Shown: piece after piece, positions 23,770 to 34,431 of the stretch
Layout: the number at the start of each line of letters is the position of its first letter
Numbering within the stretch: the first letter of the stretch is position 1
Source: Promicromonospora iranensis
GTDB lineage: Bacteria; Actinomycetota; Actinomycetes; Actinomycetales; Cellulomonadaceae
Reading direction: 5' to 3'
Assembly: GCF_028994805.1 (NCBI RefSeq)
Contig: NZ_JAJQQP010000007.1
Span: forward strand, 17,435-81,434
Length of the DNA stretch: 64,000 bases
Position numbers and translations under genes: made by a program
Notes under the pieces: model-generated
The model's input: the letters and a program-made list of their open reading frames with translations, nothing else
Database searches by the model: none
What the model was told of the DNA's origin: nothing

Positions 23770-25740
23770 TCAGCCGCGGAGCGGGAGCGTGAGTCCGGCG
23801 TCGCCGTCCGGCACCACGCGGACCGGGACGCCCCAGTCCTGCTGGGCCAGGTGGCAGGCCGGGAACACGTCGGGGTCCGGCTCGCCGTTCGGCAGGAGGG
23901 GAACCTCGTCGCACGACGCCGCCTTGGCGGTCACGTGCAGCACGCCCTCGGTCACCTCGGGGTTGATCACGAGATCCCGGAACAGGTCGGTCCCGCTCCC
24001 CGCCCCGGCCAGCAGCAGCTCCGGTGGGGTGGCGCTGACCTGGAGCGACGTCGACGGGCCCCAGCGGTCGTCGAGCTTCTGACCGGGCGCGGGCACGAAC
24101 GGCACGTCCAGCCGGAGCGGCCCGGCGCCGACGTCGGTGGCGGGCCGGGCGACCCGGTGCGCGCCGCCGTCGAGCACCTCGCCCGCCAGGCTCGCCGGGA
24201 GCGCCACCCGCGTGAGCCGGTGGGCCGCCGACTCCACGACGACCAGGTGCACGGCGTCGTCCGCGACCTCGACGAGCACGTCCGACGGCTCCGCCAGGTC
24301 CTTGGCCAGGGTCGTCACCTCGGTGGTGGCGGGGTCGTACCGGCGCAGCGCGCCGTTGTACGTGTCGGCGACGACGACGGAGCCGTCGGGCAGCGTGGCC
24401 ACCCCGAGCGGGTGCTGCAGCAGCGCCTGGTCGGCGGCGCCGTCGCGGTGACCGAAGTCGAAGAGGCCCTGGCCGACGGCGGTCCGCACGGTGGCCGACG
24501 GCGCGTCGCCGGCACCGTCGGACAGCACCACGCGGCGCAGCGACGAGGTCTCCGAGTCGGCGATCCAGAGGTGACCGTCCGGCCGGCCGTCGGCATCGAC
24601 GGACGGCACGACGCCGGAGGTCTGGGCGAACCAGGCACCCTCGCCGGGGCCGTCCTCCAGCCCTTCGTTCATGGTGCCGGCGAGCAGGGCGGCCGAACCC
24701 TGCAGCAGATCGACCTCCCACAGGGTGTGGTTGCCCGCCATGGCGACGACGAACGCGCCGCGCACCGCCGACCACGCGACGTCCCACGGGGAGCTCAGCC
24801 GCAGGTCGAGCGGCGCGACGGCCGTGCCGGGCTCGTACGCCCGCGCCGGCTCGCCGTCCCGCCCGCGGACGTTCTCCTGGCCACCGACCATGAACTGCTC
24901 GCCGGTGCCGGCCACCGTCGTCACCACGCCGTCGGCGAGACGCACCCCGCGCAGGGCATGGTTGACCGTGTCGGCGACCAGGACGTCGTACCCGAGGGGG
25001 GCGCGCAGCTCGTCGGGTACCAGGCAGAGCCCGTTCGGCTCGCTGAACCGCGCGTCGCCCGGCGCGCCGTCGACCAGCCCGCGCTCGCCGGAGCCGATCC
25101 GCCGCACGAGCGTCTCGCCGTCGGGGGCGAGCTCGGCGAGGGAGTGGTGCCCGGCGTCCGCGACGAGAAGGGTGCCGCCGGGCAGCGCGAGTGCCTTCGC
25201 GGGGAACCGCAGCGTGCCGGACGCCGGGGCGGGCGGCACGTACGGGCCGGAACCGCGGTGCAGCGTGCCCTTGGCCGCGTGCTCGCTGATCAGGTCGGTC
25301 ACAAGCGCGGCGATCGCCGAGCCGTGCCCCTCGCCCGCCATCTGGGCCACGATGTACCCCTCGGGGTCGATGACCACGAGCGTGGGCCAGGCCCGCGCGG
25401 TGTAGGCGCCCCAGGTGACCAGCTCGGGGTCGTCCAGGACGGGGTGCCGCACGTCATACCGCTCGACGGCGGCGGCGAGCGCGTCGGCATCGGCCTCGTG
25501 CTCGAACTTCGGTGAGTGCACGCCCACGATCACGAGCTCGTCGCGGTGCTGCTCCTCGATCTCGCGCAGCTCGTCGAGGACGTGCAGGCAGTTGATGCAG
25601 CAGAAGGTCCAGAAGTCGAGCACGACGACCTTGCCGCGCAGCTCGGAGAGGGTGACGGTACGGCCGCCGGTGTTCAACCAGCCACGCCCGACGAGCTCGG
25701 ACGCGCGGACCCGAGGCAGGTTCTGGACTCCTGTGCTCAC
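23770..25740 (-). CDS. Thioredoxin-like/NHL-repeat protein (NHLRC2-like)
   Basis: The 656-residue protein starts with a thioredoxin-like domain (about 10-165) whose redox motif is FCCINC (CxxC as CINC), then a series of NHL beta-propeller repeats (about 180-530) and a C-terminal beta domain. No signal peptide is evident, so a cytoplasmic place is likely. Family members combine redox and protein-binding functions but the partner is unknown. GTG 25740 was chosen because GACAAT lies exactly 6 nt upstream, as in other leaderless genes here. The small gene at 25751-25966 lies directly upstream in the same direction. Confidence 0.88.
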   Translation of the reverse strand: MSTGVQNLPRVRASELVGRGWLNTGGRTVTLSELRGKVVVLDFWTFCCINCLHVLDELREIEEQHRDELVIVGVHSPKFEHEADADALAAAVERYDVRHPVLDDPELVTWGAYTARAWPTLVVIDPEGYIVAQMAGEGHGSAIAALVTDLISEHAAKGTLHRGSGPYVPPAPASGTLRFPAKALALPGGTLLVADAGHHSLAELAPDGETLVRRIGSGERGLVDGAPGDARFSEPNGLCLVPDELRAPLGYDVLVADTVNHALRGVRLADGVVTTVAGTGEQFMVGGQENVRGRDGEPARAYEPGTAVAPLDLRLSSPWDVAWSAVRGAFVVAMAGNHTLWEVDLLQGSAALLAGTMNEGLEDGPGEGAWFAQTSGVVPSVDADGRPDGHLWIADSETSSLRRVVLSDGAGDAPSATVRTAVGQGLFDFGHRDGAADQALLQHPLGVATLPDGSVVVADTYNGALRRYDPATTEVTTLAKDLAEPSDVLVEVADDAVHLVVVESAAHRLTRVALPASLAGEVLDGGAHRVARPATDVGAGPLRLDVPFVPAPGQKLDDRWGPSTSLQVSATPPELLLAGAGSGTDLFRDLVINPEVTEGVLHVTAKAASCDEVPLLPNGEPDPDVFPACHLAQQDWGVPVRVVPDGDAGLTLPLRG

Positions 25741-25750
25741 CGGCCCATTG

Positions 25751-25966
25751 TCACTCCCGGGGTGCGCTGTCCTTGCCGGTGTCCGGCCTGCGGGCACGCC
25801 ACTGCGCGACCAGGGCCTTGTCGGCCCGCCGACGCGTGAGGTCACTCTTGCTGGAGTGCACGGCCGCCCGGTGCGCGAGCAGAGCAGCGCGGTCCCGCTC
25901 GAGGGCCCACATGAGCGCCTCGCGCACGTCGGCGCGCGTCACCCGCACGCTCCGCGTCTCGTCCAT
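25751..25966 (-). CDS. Small unknown basic protein
   Basis: This is a 71-residue hydrophilic protein, rich in Arg/Ala, helical (ADVREALMWALERDRAALLAHRAAVH), ending in a basic tail (RRRADKALVAQWRARRP). No family is recognised. ATG 25966 has AATGAT 7 nt upstream. It ends 10 nt before the start of the thioredoxin-NHL gene. Coding is supported by codon pattern and position only. Confidence 0.5.
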   Translation of the reverse strand: MDETRSVRVTRADVREALMWALERDRAALLAHRAAVHSSKSDLTRRRADKALVAQWRARRPDTGKDSAPRE

Positions 25967-26224
25967 CGTCCCGATCATTCTCGCCGTTCCGTGTCCTCCG
26001 GCGCCCCGAGCGGGCGCCGCAACGATTCAGGAGGTCATCCGAGGATGTTTTGTGACATCCCAGGTCTTCCTGGCTTTCACCCGGCCATGGTTGGGTGGAG
26101 CAGAGGAACGTACCGCGCAAACCTGGCGTTGCGATATCCGCCTATCGGATGACTTTCTGGGGCAGACCGGCGTGTCGCCACCGTGGGTGCCGTGTGTGTT
26201 GGTGGGTGAGGAGAGGATCAGGGC

Positions 26225-27298
26225 ATGGACCGCGACCAGGCCAGGAAGATGAAGGAGCAGCTCGCAGCCTTCGCCCGAGAGCTCGCAGAGAAGCATGGAG
26301 TCGTGGCGACACCGCGGTCGCTGGGTGGGCAGACGGTGTCGGAGGCTGCCGACGTCGTACGCGCTCCTACGCTCGCCCTCGGCCTCGTGCCTCAGGCCGA
26401 GGGTGGCTTCGGCATCGCCGTCCGCTACCGTCTCGGGGTCCCGCGGGCCCGCTCGATCGTGCGCAAGGTCTCGGCGGAGGTGGGACCCGACGTCGACGTA
26501 CGGCGCACCGGGCGCATCCGCCCCGTGAGCGAGCTGGGTCCGCGCCCGCCCGCACCGACGTCGCAGGCCGACGGCGACACGGACCGGCGCCGCCCGCTGC
26601 GCCCCGGCATCTCCATCGGCCACGTGGGGGTCACGGCGGGCACCCTCGGGGCGTTCGTGACCCGCGCGAACGCGCGCGGCGGCAGCCACGCCAGGGACGG
26701 CCAGCTGTACGCGCTGTCGAACTACCACGTGCTGGCCGGCTCTCCCGAGGCCCGGCCGGGCGACGTCGTCCTGCAGCCGGGACCCGCCGACGGCGGCCTG
26801 GCGCCGGGCGACCGGATCGGTGAGCTGACACAGGTCGTGGACCTGGACGCGGTCGAGCCCGCCGTCACGGACGCCGCGATCGCGCGCCTCGACCGGGTCC
26901 CGATCGACTTCGAGTACCCCGTGGGGCGCGTGGTCAAGACGGCGCGTGCGCTCGGCGGCGAGATCGTCGGCAAGGTGGGCCGCACGACGTCGGTCACGCG
27001 TGGCCGGGTCACCGCGATCGAGCTCGACGACGTCATCGTGGGCTACGAGGATCTCGGCGCGCTCAGCTTCGACGACCAGATCGAGATCGAGAGCCTCGAC
27101 GACGGCCCGTTCTCGCGGGGCGGCGACTCGGGCGCCCTCGTGTACCGGCAGGACGGCGTGGCGCTCGGCCTCCTGTTCGCCGGGTCGGAGTCCGGCGGGC
27201 ACAGCGGCAAGGGACTCACGTACGCCAACCCGATCGACCATGTGCTCGAGATCCTGGGGGTCGAGCTGGCCCGCGAGCAGCCACGCGCGTTCGAGTGA
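26225..27298 (+). CDS. Intracellular trypsin-like serine protease with N-terminal companion domain
   Basis: The 357-residue protein has no signal peptide. Residues about 45-105 form a small beta domain (TLALGLVP, GFGIAVRYRL, VGPDVDVRRTG). The rest is a chymotrypsin-like fold: catalytic His in LSNYHVLAG, Asp in TDAAIARLD, Ser in GGDSGALV. The start is an ATG behind GAGGAGAGG. In the family such cytoplasmic trypsin-like proteins are known from bacteria and plants (NAL1-like), but substrates are rarely known. The small protein at 27551-27895 repeats the N-terminal domain pattern. Confidence 0.85.
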   Translation: MDRDQARKMKEQLAAFARELAEKHGVVATPRSLGGQTVSEAADVVRAPTLALGLVPQAEGGFGIAVRYRLGVPRARSIVRKVSAEVGPDVDVRRTGRIRPVSELGPRPPAPTSQADGDTDRRRPLRPGISIGHVGVTAGTLGAFVTRANARGGSHARDGQLYALSNYHVLAGSPEARPGDVVLQPGPADGGLAPGDRIGELTQVVDLDAVEPAVTDAAIARLDRVPIDFEYPVGRVVKTARALGGEIVGKVGRTTSVTRGRVTAIELDDVIVGYEDLGALSFDDQIEIESLDDGPFSRGGDSGALVYRQDGVALGLLFAGSESGGHSGKGLTYANPIDHVLEILGVELAREQPRAFE

Positions 27299-27550
27299 GT
27301 CGTGCGCCGGTCCGGGCGCTGACGGCACGCGGTCGAGTGCCGTTCGGTGTGCGCACCAGCGTTTCCCGCGCCGGGCGTGTCGTCCCCGGCGTCTGGGACG
27401 TGGGCGTGTCCGTCCGGCGCGTCGCGGCCCGGAAACCCGCCTGACCTGCGAAGCCACCTGCGGCCGCTCGGAGCGACGTTCGGCCGTCCCCGAAGCACGT
27501 GCGAGGGGGTAGACACGGGGGACACAATGGATGACCAGGAGGTGATCGGG

Positions 27551-27895
27551 ATGGCAACACTCGACGAGGCTCGGTCGGCAAAAGCCGCATTGCGGGAAAA
27601 AGTGACCGGGTTCGACGGTGTGATCGGCGTTGGCGTCGCCCCTGAGTTCACGACGTCCCTCGGACAGCCCCTGCGTGAGTACCCCGCACGGAAGCACGCA
27701 GAGCCCGGCACGTCCGGTGGATCACCGGTCGAGGTGCTCGCCGAGGAGGTCTCGGTCGAGCAGGTGACAGGGCCCGGCGGAAGCTGGGTGCTTCAGGTCA
27801 ACGTGACAGACCCCGGCCTCGTGGACAAGGTGCCCGAGGAGATCAACGACGTAGCGGTACGCGTGCGCGTCGTGGGCGCCGTCCGGGCGGGCTGA
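27551..27895 (+). CDS. Small protein resembling the N-terminal domain of the neighbouring protease
   Basis: The 114-residue protein consists of a helix (ATLDEARSAKAALREKV) and a beta domain: GVIGVGVAPE, VLQVNVTDPGLVDKVPEEI, VAVRVRVVGAVR. That order matches TLALGLVPQAEGG, IAVRYRLGVPRARSIV and DVDVRRTG of the protease at 26225. It could bind the protease as a detached prodomain-like partner; this is inference. ATG 27551 follows a strong AGGAGGTGAT; an upstream ATG at 27527 is possible. A TAGACA at 27510-27515 may be its own promoter. Confidence 0.7.
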   Translation: MATLDEARSAKAALREKVTGFDGVIGVGVAPEFTTSLGQPLREYPARKHAEPGTSGGSPVEVLAEEVSVEQVTGPGGSWVLQVNVTDPGLVDKVPEEINDVAVRVRVVGAVRAG

Positions 27896-27912
27896 GAGCA
27901 GCAGCCGAGGCA

Positions 27913-27931
27913 GAGCGCCGTGGCGGCGCTC
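27913..27931. terminator. Hairpin between convergent genes
   Basis: GAGCGCC (27913-27919) and GGCGCTC (27925-27931) pair around GTGGC, 18 nt after the stop at 27895 and before the convergent S9 peptidase end. Confidence 0.6.
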
Positions 27932-27952
27932 CACCTCAGCACGACCGCTCGC

Positions 27953-30121
<2,169 letters not shown>

Positions 30122-30145
30122 GCGCCACACCTATCACGCCCAGCC

Positions 30146-30214
30146 CTGGGTTGTGGGCGTAATTTTTGCGGCTGTGCGCCCGTTGTCGGCGCAATGATCG
30201 CGCCCACAGCCCAG
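30146..30214. repeat. Intergenic hairpin repeat, copy B (also a terminator)
   Basis: Outer arms 30146-30159 and 30201-30214 pair with one wobble. 30189-30207 is the exact reverse complement of 18280-18298, and the remaining parts resemble copy A in the same order on the opposite strand. It lies between the end of the CopD-CtaG gene and the S9 peptidase promoter. Confidence 0.8.
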
Positions 30215-30223
30215 CGAGGGGGA

Positions 30224-32263
30224 TCAGGAGTCGGCCTGCTTGGCCGCCTTCTCGGCGAGCATCTTGTTGTACGCCTCGAGCTCGGCGTCGCCGTCCCGCT
30301 CGGCCTTGCGGTCGTTCCGCTTGGCCTCGCGGGCGTCGGACCGTGCCCAGGAGATCGCCACGCCGACCGCGAGCAGCAGGGTCGGCAGCTCGCCGATGCC
30401 CCAGGCGACGGCGCCACCCTTCTGCTGGTCCTCGATGGCGCTGGGCCCCCAGGGACGGCCCATGAGCCCGAACCAGTCGGGCACGAGCAGGGCGGTGCCG
30501 GAGGTGAGCGTGACGCCGAAGAACGCGTGGAACGCCATCGTGGCGAACAGGAGGACGAGCCGCAGCGGGTACCCGGGGCGGGACGGCCCGGGGTCGACGC
30601 CGATCAGGGCGTTCGCGAAGAGGTACCCGACGAGCGTGAAGTGGGCGATCATCCACAGGTGGCCCGCGTAGGTGGTCAGCGCGAGCTCGAAGAGGGGCGT
30701 GAAGTAGAAGACGATCATCCCGCCCGCGAAGAGGACGGCGGCGACCACCGGGTTCGCCATGAACCGGCCGATCGCGGAGTGCACCAGTGCCAGCACCCAC
30801 TCGCGCGGCCCGCGGGAGTCGTCCTTGCGTGCGGGCACGGCCCTGGCGAGCAGGGTGACCGGTGCGGCCAGCACGAGGAACAGCGGCACCACCATCGCGA
30901 GGACCATGTGCTGCACCATGTGGGCGCTGAACAGGACGTGTCCGTAGGCGGCCGCGCCGCCGTTGGTGGCCCAGAACAGCACCACGATGCCGAGGCACCA
31001 CGAGATGGTGCGGCCGACGGGCCAGGCGTCCCCGCGACGCCGCAGCCGCAGCGTCCACCGCACGTAGACGAGAACGGCGGCAGCGCACGCGAACGCGACG
31101 ATGACGTCCCACTGGAACTCGGTGAACCAGCGCAGCATGGTGGGCTCGGGCGGCAGGGGATGGCCGGTGACGAGCTCGGCGGGGGTCGGGTCGGCGATGG
31201 CCTCGTCGGGCACCGGCGGCGCGGTGGAGCCGAGGGCGACCGCCACGCCCGAGACGGCCCCCATCACCCCGACCTCCACGGCGGCGAGCCGCCAGAACAG
31301 GCCGATCGCCGCGTTCCTGGTGGTGGTCACGGCGGAGAGCCGGGCGACGACGGTGCTGCGGTGCAGGTAGCCGAGGCTGCCGAGGACGATCAGCAGCGCG
31401 GTCTTGACCACGAGGAGGATCCCGTAGTCGGTGCCCAGCCCGTCGAGGGAGCCGATCCGGATCCACCCGCTGACGAGGCCGGAGACCGCCACGGCGGCGA
31501 AGCACCAGAACGCGATCTCCGAGTAGCGCCGGATCACGTCGGCGGTGGCCGCGTACCGCAGACCGACGAACACGATGGCCGCCAGCCCGCCGATCCAGAG
31601 GGCCGCACCCCCGAGGTGCAGGAAGAGGGCGGAGATCGCGACGTCATGGCTCGCGGCGCCGGCCGCGTGGCCCGTCGAGGACTGCATGCCGAGAGCGACC
31701 AGCGGCAGCGCGCTGGTGCACAGCGCGCCCACCGGACCACGGACCAGCAGCGCGACGGCCGCCGTCAGCGCGGCGACGACGACGATCCCGAGGTAGGTGC
31801 GCCCGACGGAGATGGTCGTGACGTACTCCATCAGGGCAGGGCCGAACCCCGGCGCGTCGAGGGGCAGGTAGGTGGACCACGAGAACCGCAGCACGAGCTG
31901 GACCAGCGCCGCGAGCGTCCACACACCGGCGGAGACGCCCGCGACCCCGAGAGCCCGGTCCACCAGCGGGCCGCGCGGCAGCACGAAGGCCGCCAGCGCG
32001 AGGGCGCCGACGGTCAGCGCCACCGCCAGCTCGGTGGTGACCGTCGCGACCGGCATGCCCCAGCGCACGAGGACACCCGGGTCGGCGAAGTTGGCGAACG
32101 CCGTGAAGGCACCGGAGAACGCGCCCGCGGCGAAGAGGGCAGCCAGCGCCACGAGCGCCGCTGCCGGCAGGGCGGCGACGAGCCACGAAGGGCTCGTCGG
32201 GCCGGTCGCGGGGCTCGTCCGGGCAGTTCTGCTGGCCTTGTTCCGGGCGTCGGTCGGGGTCAC
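30224..32263 (-). CDS. CopD-CtaG fusion membrane protein
   Basis: The 679-residue product has about 15 transmembrane helices. The N-terminal half is a CopD copper-resistance domain (TYLGIVVVAALT, SSTGHAAGAASHDVA, ALFLHLGGAALWIGGLAAI). The C-terminal half is a caa3_CtaG domain (LFSAHMVQHMVLAMVVPLFL, HFTLVGYLFANALIG), tied to copper delivery to cytochrome oxidase. The tail is charged (Ala/Glu/Lys). Fusion of the two is common in actinobacteria. GTG 32263 has TAGGCT 7 nt upstream, so it is probably leaderless. The gene is divergent from a whiB-like gene. Confidence 0.9.
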   Translation of the reverse strand: MTPTDARNKASRTARTSPATGPTSPSWLVAALPAAALVALAALFAAGAFSGAFTAFANFADPGVLVRWGMPVATVTTELAVALTVGALALAAFVLPRGPLVDRALGVAGVSAGVWTLAALVQLVLRFSWSTYLPLDAPGFGPALMEYVTTISVGRTYLGIVVVAALTAAVALLVRGPVGALCTSALPLVALGMQSSTGHAAGAASHDVAISALFLHLGGAALWIGGLAAIVFVGLRYAATADVIRRYSEIAFWCFAAVAVSGLVSGWIRIGSLDGLGTDYGILLVVKTALLIVLGSLGYLHRSTVVARLSAVTTTRNAAIGLFWRLAAVEVGVMGAVSGVAVALGSTAPPVPDEAIADPTPAELVTGHPLPPEPTMLRWFTEFQWDVIVAFACAAAVLVYVRWTLRLRRRGDAWPVGRTISWCLGIVVLFWATNGGAAAYGHVLFSAHMVQHMVLAMVVPLFLVLAAPVTLLARAVPARKDDSRGPREWVLALVHSAIGRFMANPVVAAVLFAGGMIVFYFTPLFELALTTYAGHLWMIAHFTLVGYLFANALIGVDPGPSRPGYPLRLVLLFATMAFHAFFGVTLTSGTALLVPDWFGLMGRPWGPSAIEDQQKGGAVAWGIGELPTLLLAVGVAISWARSDAREAKRNDRKAERDGDAELEAYNKMLAEKAAKQADS

Positions 32264-32421
32264 GCGGTCCAGCCTAGGCGCGACGCGACGCGGTTCCGAC
32301 CGTCTGCGGGTGTCCGGTTGACCACGCCGCAAGCATCCCCGAACCGGGCATTTCGACGGCGTCCACGAAAAATTCGGCCGGATTATGCACCAAACCCAAC
32401 CCTTTAGCCCTCTTCTGCGTT

Positions 32422-32703
32422 GTGACCAGTGTGGACCTCGCGAACATCATCACCGAGACCGACGACTCCGTGCCGTGCTCGGAACAGCCCGAGCTCTGGT
32501 TCGCGGAACATCCCGCGGACCTCGAAGAGGCGAAGCGCGCGTGCGCGGTCTGCCCGCTGAAGGCCCAGTGCCTCGCGGGCGCGCTCGCCCGCCGCGAGCC
32601 GTGGGGTGTCTGGGGCGGAGAGATCGTCGTGGACGGCACCGTGCGGAGCCGCAAGCGGCGGCGCGGCCGGCCCCGGTCGATCGGCGGCATGCGCGTGGCG
32701 TGA
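32422..32703 (+). CDS. whiB7: WhiB-family Fe-S regulator, WhiB7-like
   Basis: The 93-residue protein has the four cluster cysteines (C19, C41, C44, C50), the GVWGGE turn and a C-terminal AT-hook RRRGRPRS. This combination is diagnostic of WhiB7, which binds a 4Fe-4S cluster and the sigma-A subunit to activate intrinsic antibiotic-resistance genes at promoters with AT-rich DNA. An AAAAATT tract about 50 bp upstream of the start would suit autoregulation. GTG 32422 is used; GTG 32431 is possible. It is divergent from CopD-CtaG. Confidence 0.85.
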   Translation: MTSVDLANIITETDDSVPCSEQPELWFAEHPADLEEAKRACAVCPLKAQCLAGALARREPWGVWGGEIVVDGTVRSRKRRRGRPRSIGGMRVA

Positions 32704-32838
32704 GGGCCACGTGACACAGGACCTTGCCTGAGGCACGGCGATCGAGTCCATTCGCCGTGAGATACCGAGGCAGTGCGCTCTCCGCACCGAGGATCTCCCA
32801 GACGGATCCGGACGAGCGCACTGCCCCGGTCGCTACAT

Positions 32839-32882
32839 GAGTCAGACCCCCAGGTCACCTTGGTGACCTGGGGGTCTGACTC
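32839..32882. terminator. 44-bp perfect hairpin between whiB7-like gene and bkd operon
   Basis: Arms 32839-32859 and 32862-32882 are exact 21-bp inverted repeats with a 2-nt centre. The core CCCCCAGGTCAC is shared with the hairpin at 61838-61879. It lies between convergent transcription units. Confidence 0.9.
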
Positions 32883-32914
32883 GTTACCGGACCCTGTCGC
32901 TCAGCCCCTGTCGC

Positions 32915-34402
32915 TCAGCCCCAGACGAGGCCGTGGGCGGGCTCCTCGAGCACGCGTGCGACGTCCTTGATGAACCTCGCGCCCAGCTCGCCGTCGGCCA
33001 GCCGGTGGTCGAAGCTGAAGCTCAGCTGCGTCACCCACCGCGGCTTCACCTTGCCCTTGTGCACCCACGGCTGCTTGCGGATCGCGCCGAAGGCGAGGAT
33101 CCCCGCCTCCCCCGGGTTGAGGATCGGCGTCCCCGTGTCGATCCCGAAGACGCCCAGGTTGGTGATCGTGATGGTGCCGTCGGACATGTCGGTGACCGAC
33201 GTGCGTCCGGCCCGCGCCGTCGCCGTCAGCCCGGCGAGCGCCTTCGCGATGCCGAGCAGGTCGAGCGTGTGCGCGTCCTTGATGTTCGGCACCACGAGCC
33301 CGCGCGGCGTCGCCGCGGCGATGCCCAGGTTCACGTAGTGCTTGTAGACGATCTCCTGCGCCGTGTCGTCCCACGAGGCGTTGATCTGCGGGTGCCGCTT
33401 CACCGCGAGCAGCACCGCCTTGGCCGCGATCAGCAGGGGCGTCACCTTGACGTCCGTGAAGTCGCGGTCCTCCTTGAGCGCCGCCACGAGCTTCATCGTC
33501 TTCGTGACGTCGACGGTGTGCAGGACGGTCACGTGCGGCGCGGTGAAGGCACTGGCCACCATGGCCTCGGCGGTGCGCTTGCGCACCGACCGCACCGGGA
33601 CGCGCGTCTGGCGCCCGTCCGGTGAGACCACGCCCGAGGCGAGCCACGGCTCGTCGTCCGGGTAGTCGGTCAGCGTCCGCACCGACGAGCGCTCGGCGTG
33701 GGAGACCACGTCCTCACGCGTCACGATGCCGCCCGGACCCGACGCGTGCACGCCCGCCAGGTCCACCCCCAGGTCCTTGGCCAGCTTGCGGACCGGCGGC
33801 TTGGCGAGCACCCGGGCCCGCGCGGCGGTGGTGGTCCCGGTGTCCGACGCCGGAGCCGGCGTGGCCGGCCGGGGCGCGGCGGGTGCCGGGGTCCTGACCG
33901 GCTGAGCCACCGGCGCGGGCGCTGCCTGCACGCGGGGCTCGACGGCCTCGACCACCGCCGTCGCGGCCGGAGCCGCCTGGTGCCGACGACGCCGTCCGCT
34001 CGCCTTGGCCTCGGCGGTGCCGTAACCGACGAGCACCGACCCGGAGCTCTCGTCCTGAGCGTCCCCAGCTGCGGACGCACCCCCCGGACCGGCGTCGGGG
34101 CCGGCCGGCGTGGCCGTGCCGTTCTGGGTCGACCCGGCGGGGCCGGCCGCGCCGTCGGGCACCGTGATCTCGATGATCGGGGTGCCGACGTCCACGGTGG
34201 TGCCCGGCTCCACGAGCAGGGCGGCGACCGTCCCGGTCCATGGCGACGGCAGCTCGACGAGCGACTTCGCCGTCTCGATCTCGACGATCGTCTGGTTCAC
34301 CTCGACCGAGTCGCCGACGGCGACCTGCCACTCGACGATCTCGGCCTCGGTGAGGCCCTCTCCGACGTCGGGGAGCGGGAACCTCTGGTTCTTCAAGCTC
34401 AC
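32915..34402 (-). CDS. bkdC: Dihydrolipoamide acyltransferase (E2) of a 2-oxoacid dehydrogenase complex
   Basis: The 495-residue protein has one N-terminal lipoyl domain (lysine in IETAKSLVELP, about residue 45), a Pro/Ala-rich hinge, a peripheral subunit-binding domain (VRKLAKDLGVDLAGVHASG, about 215-245) and a C-terminal catalytic domain ending in the active-site FDHRLADGE. With the E1 genes upstream it would build the core of a branched-chain 2-oxoacid or pyruvate dehydrogenase; sequence style of E1 favours branched-chain. It begins with GTG 29 nt after E1 beta. No E3 gene is in the operon. Confidence 0.92.
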   Translation of the reverse strand: MSLKNQRFPLPDVGEGLTEAEIVEWQVAVGDSVEVNQTIVEIETAKSLVELPSPWTGTVAALLVEPGTTVDVGTPIIEITVPDGAAGPAGSTQNGTATPAGPDAGPGGASAAGDAQDESSGSVLVGYGTAEAKASGRRRRHQAAPAATAVVEAVEPRVQAAPAPVAQPVRTPAPAAPRPATPAPASDTGTTTAARARVLAKPPVRKLAKDLGVDLAGVHASGPGGIVTREDVVSHAERSSVRTLTDYPDDEPWLASGVVSPDGRQTRVPVRSVRKRTAEAMVASAFTAPHVTVLHTVDVTKTMKLVAALKEDRDFTDVKVTPLLIAAKAVLLAVKRHPQINASWDDTAQEIVYKHYVNLGIAAATPRGLVVPNIKDAHTLDLLGIAKALAGLTATARAGRTSVTDMSDGTITITNLGVFGIDTGTPILNPGEAGILAFGAIRKQPWVHKGKVKPRWVTQLSFSFDHRLADGELGARFIKDVARVLEEPAHGLVWG

Positions 34403-34431
34403 TCTCGGCTCACTCTCTGCTCACTCCTGAG

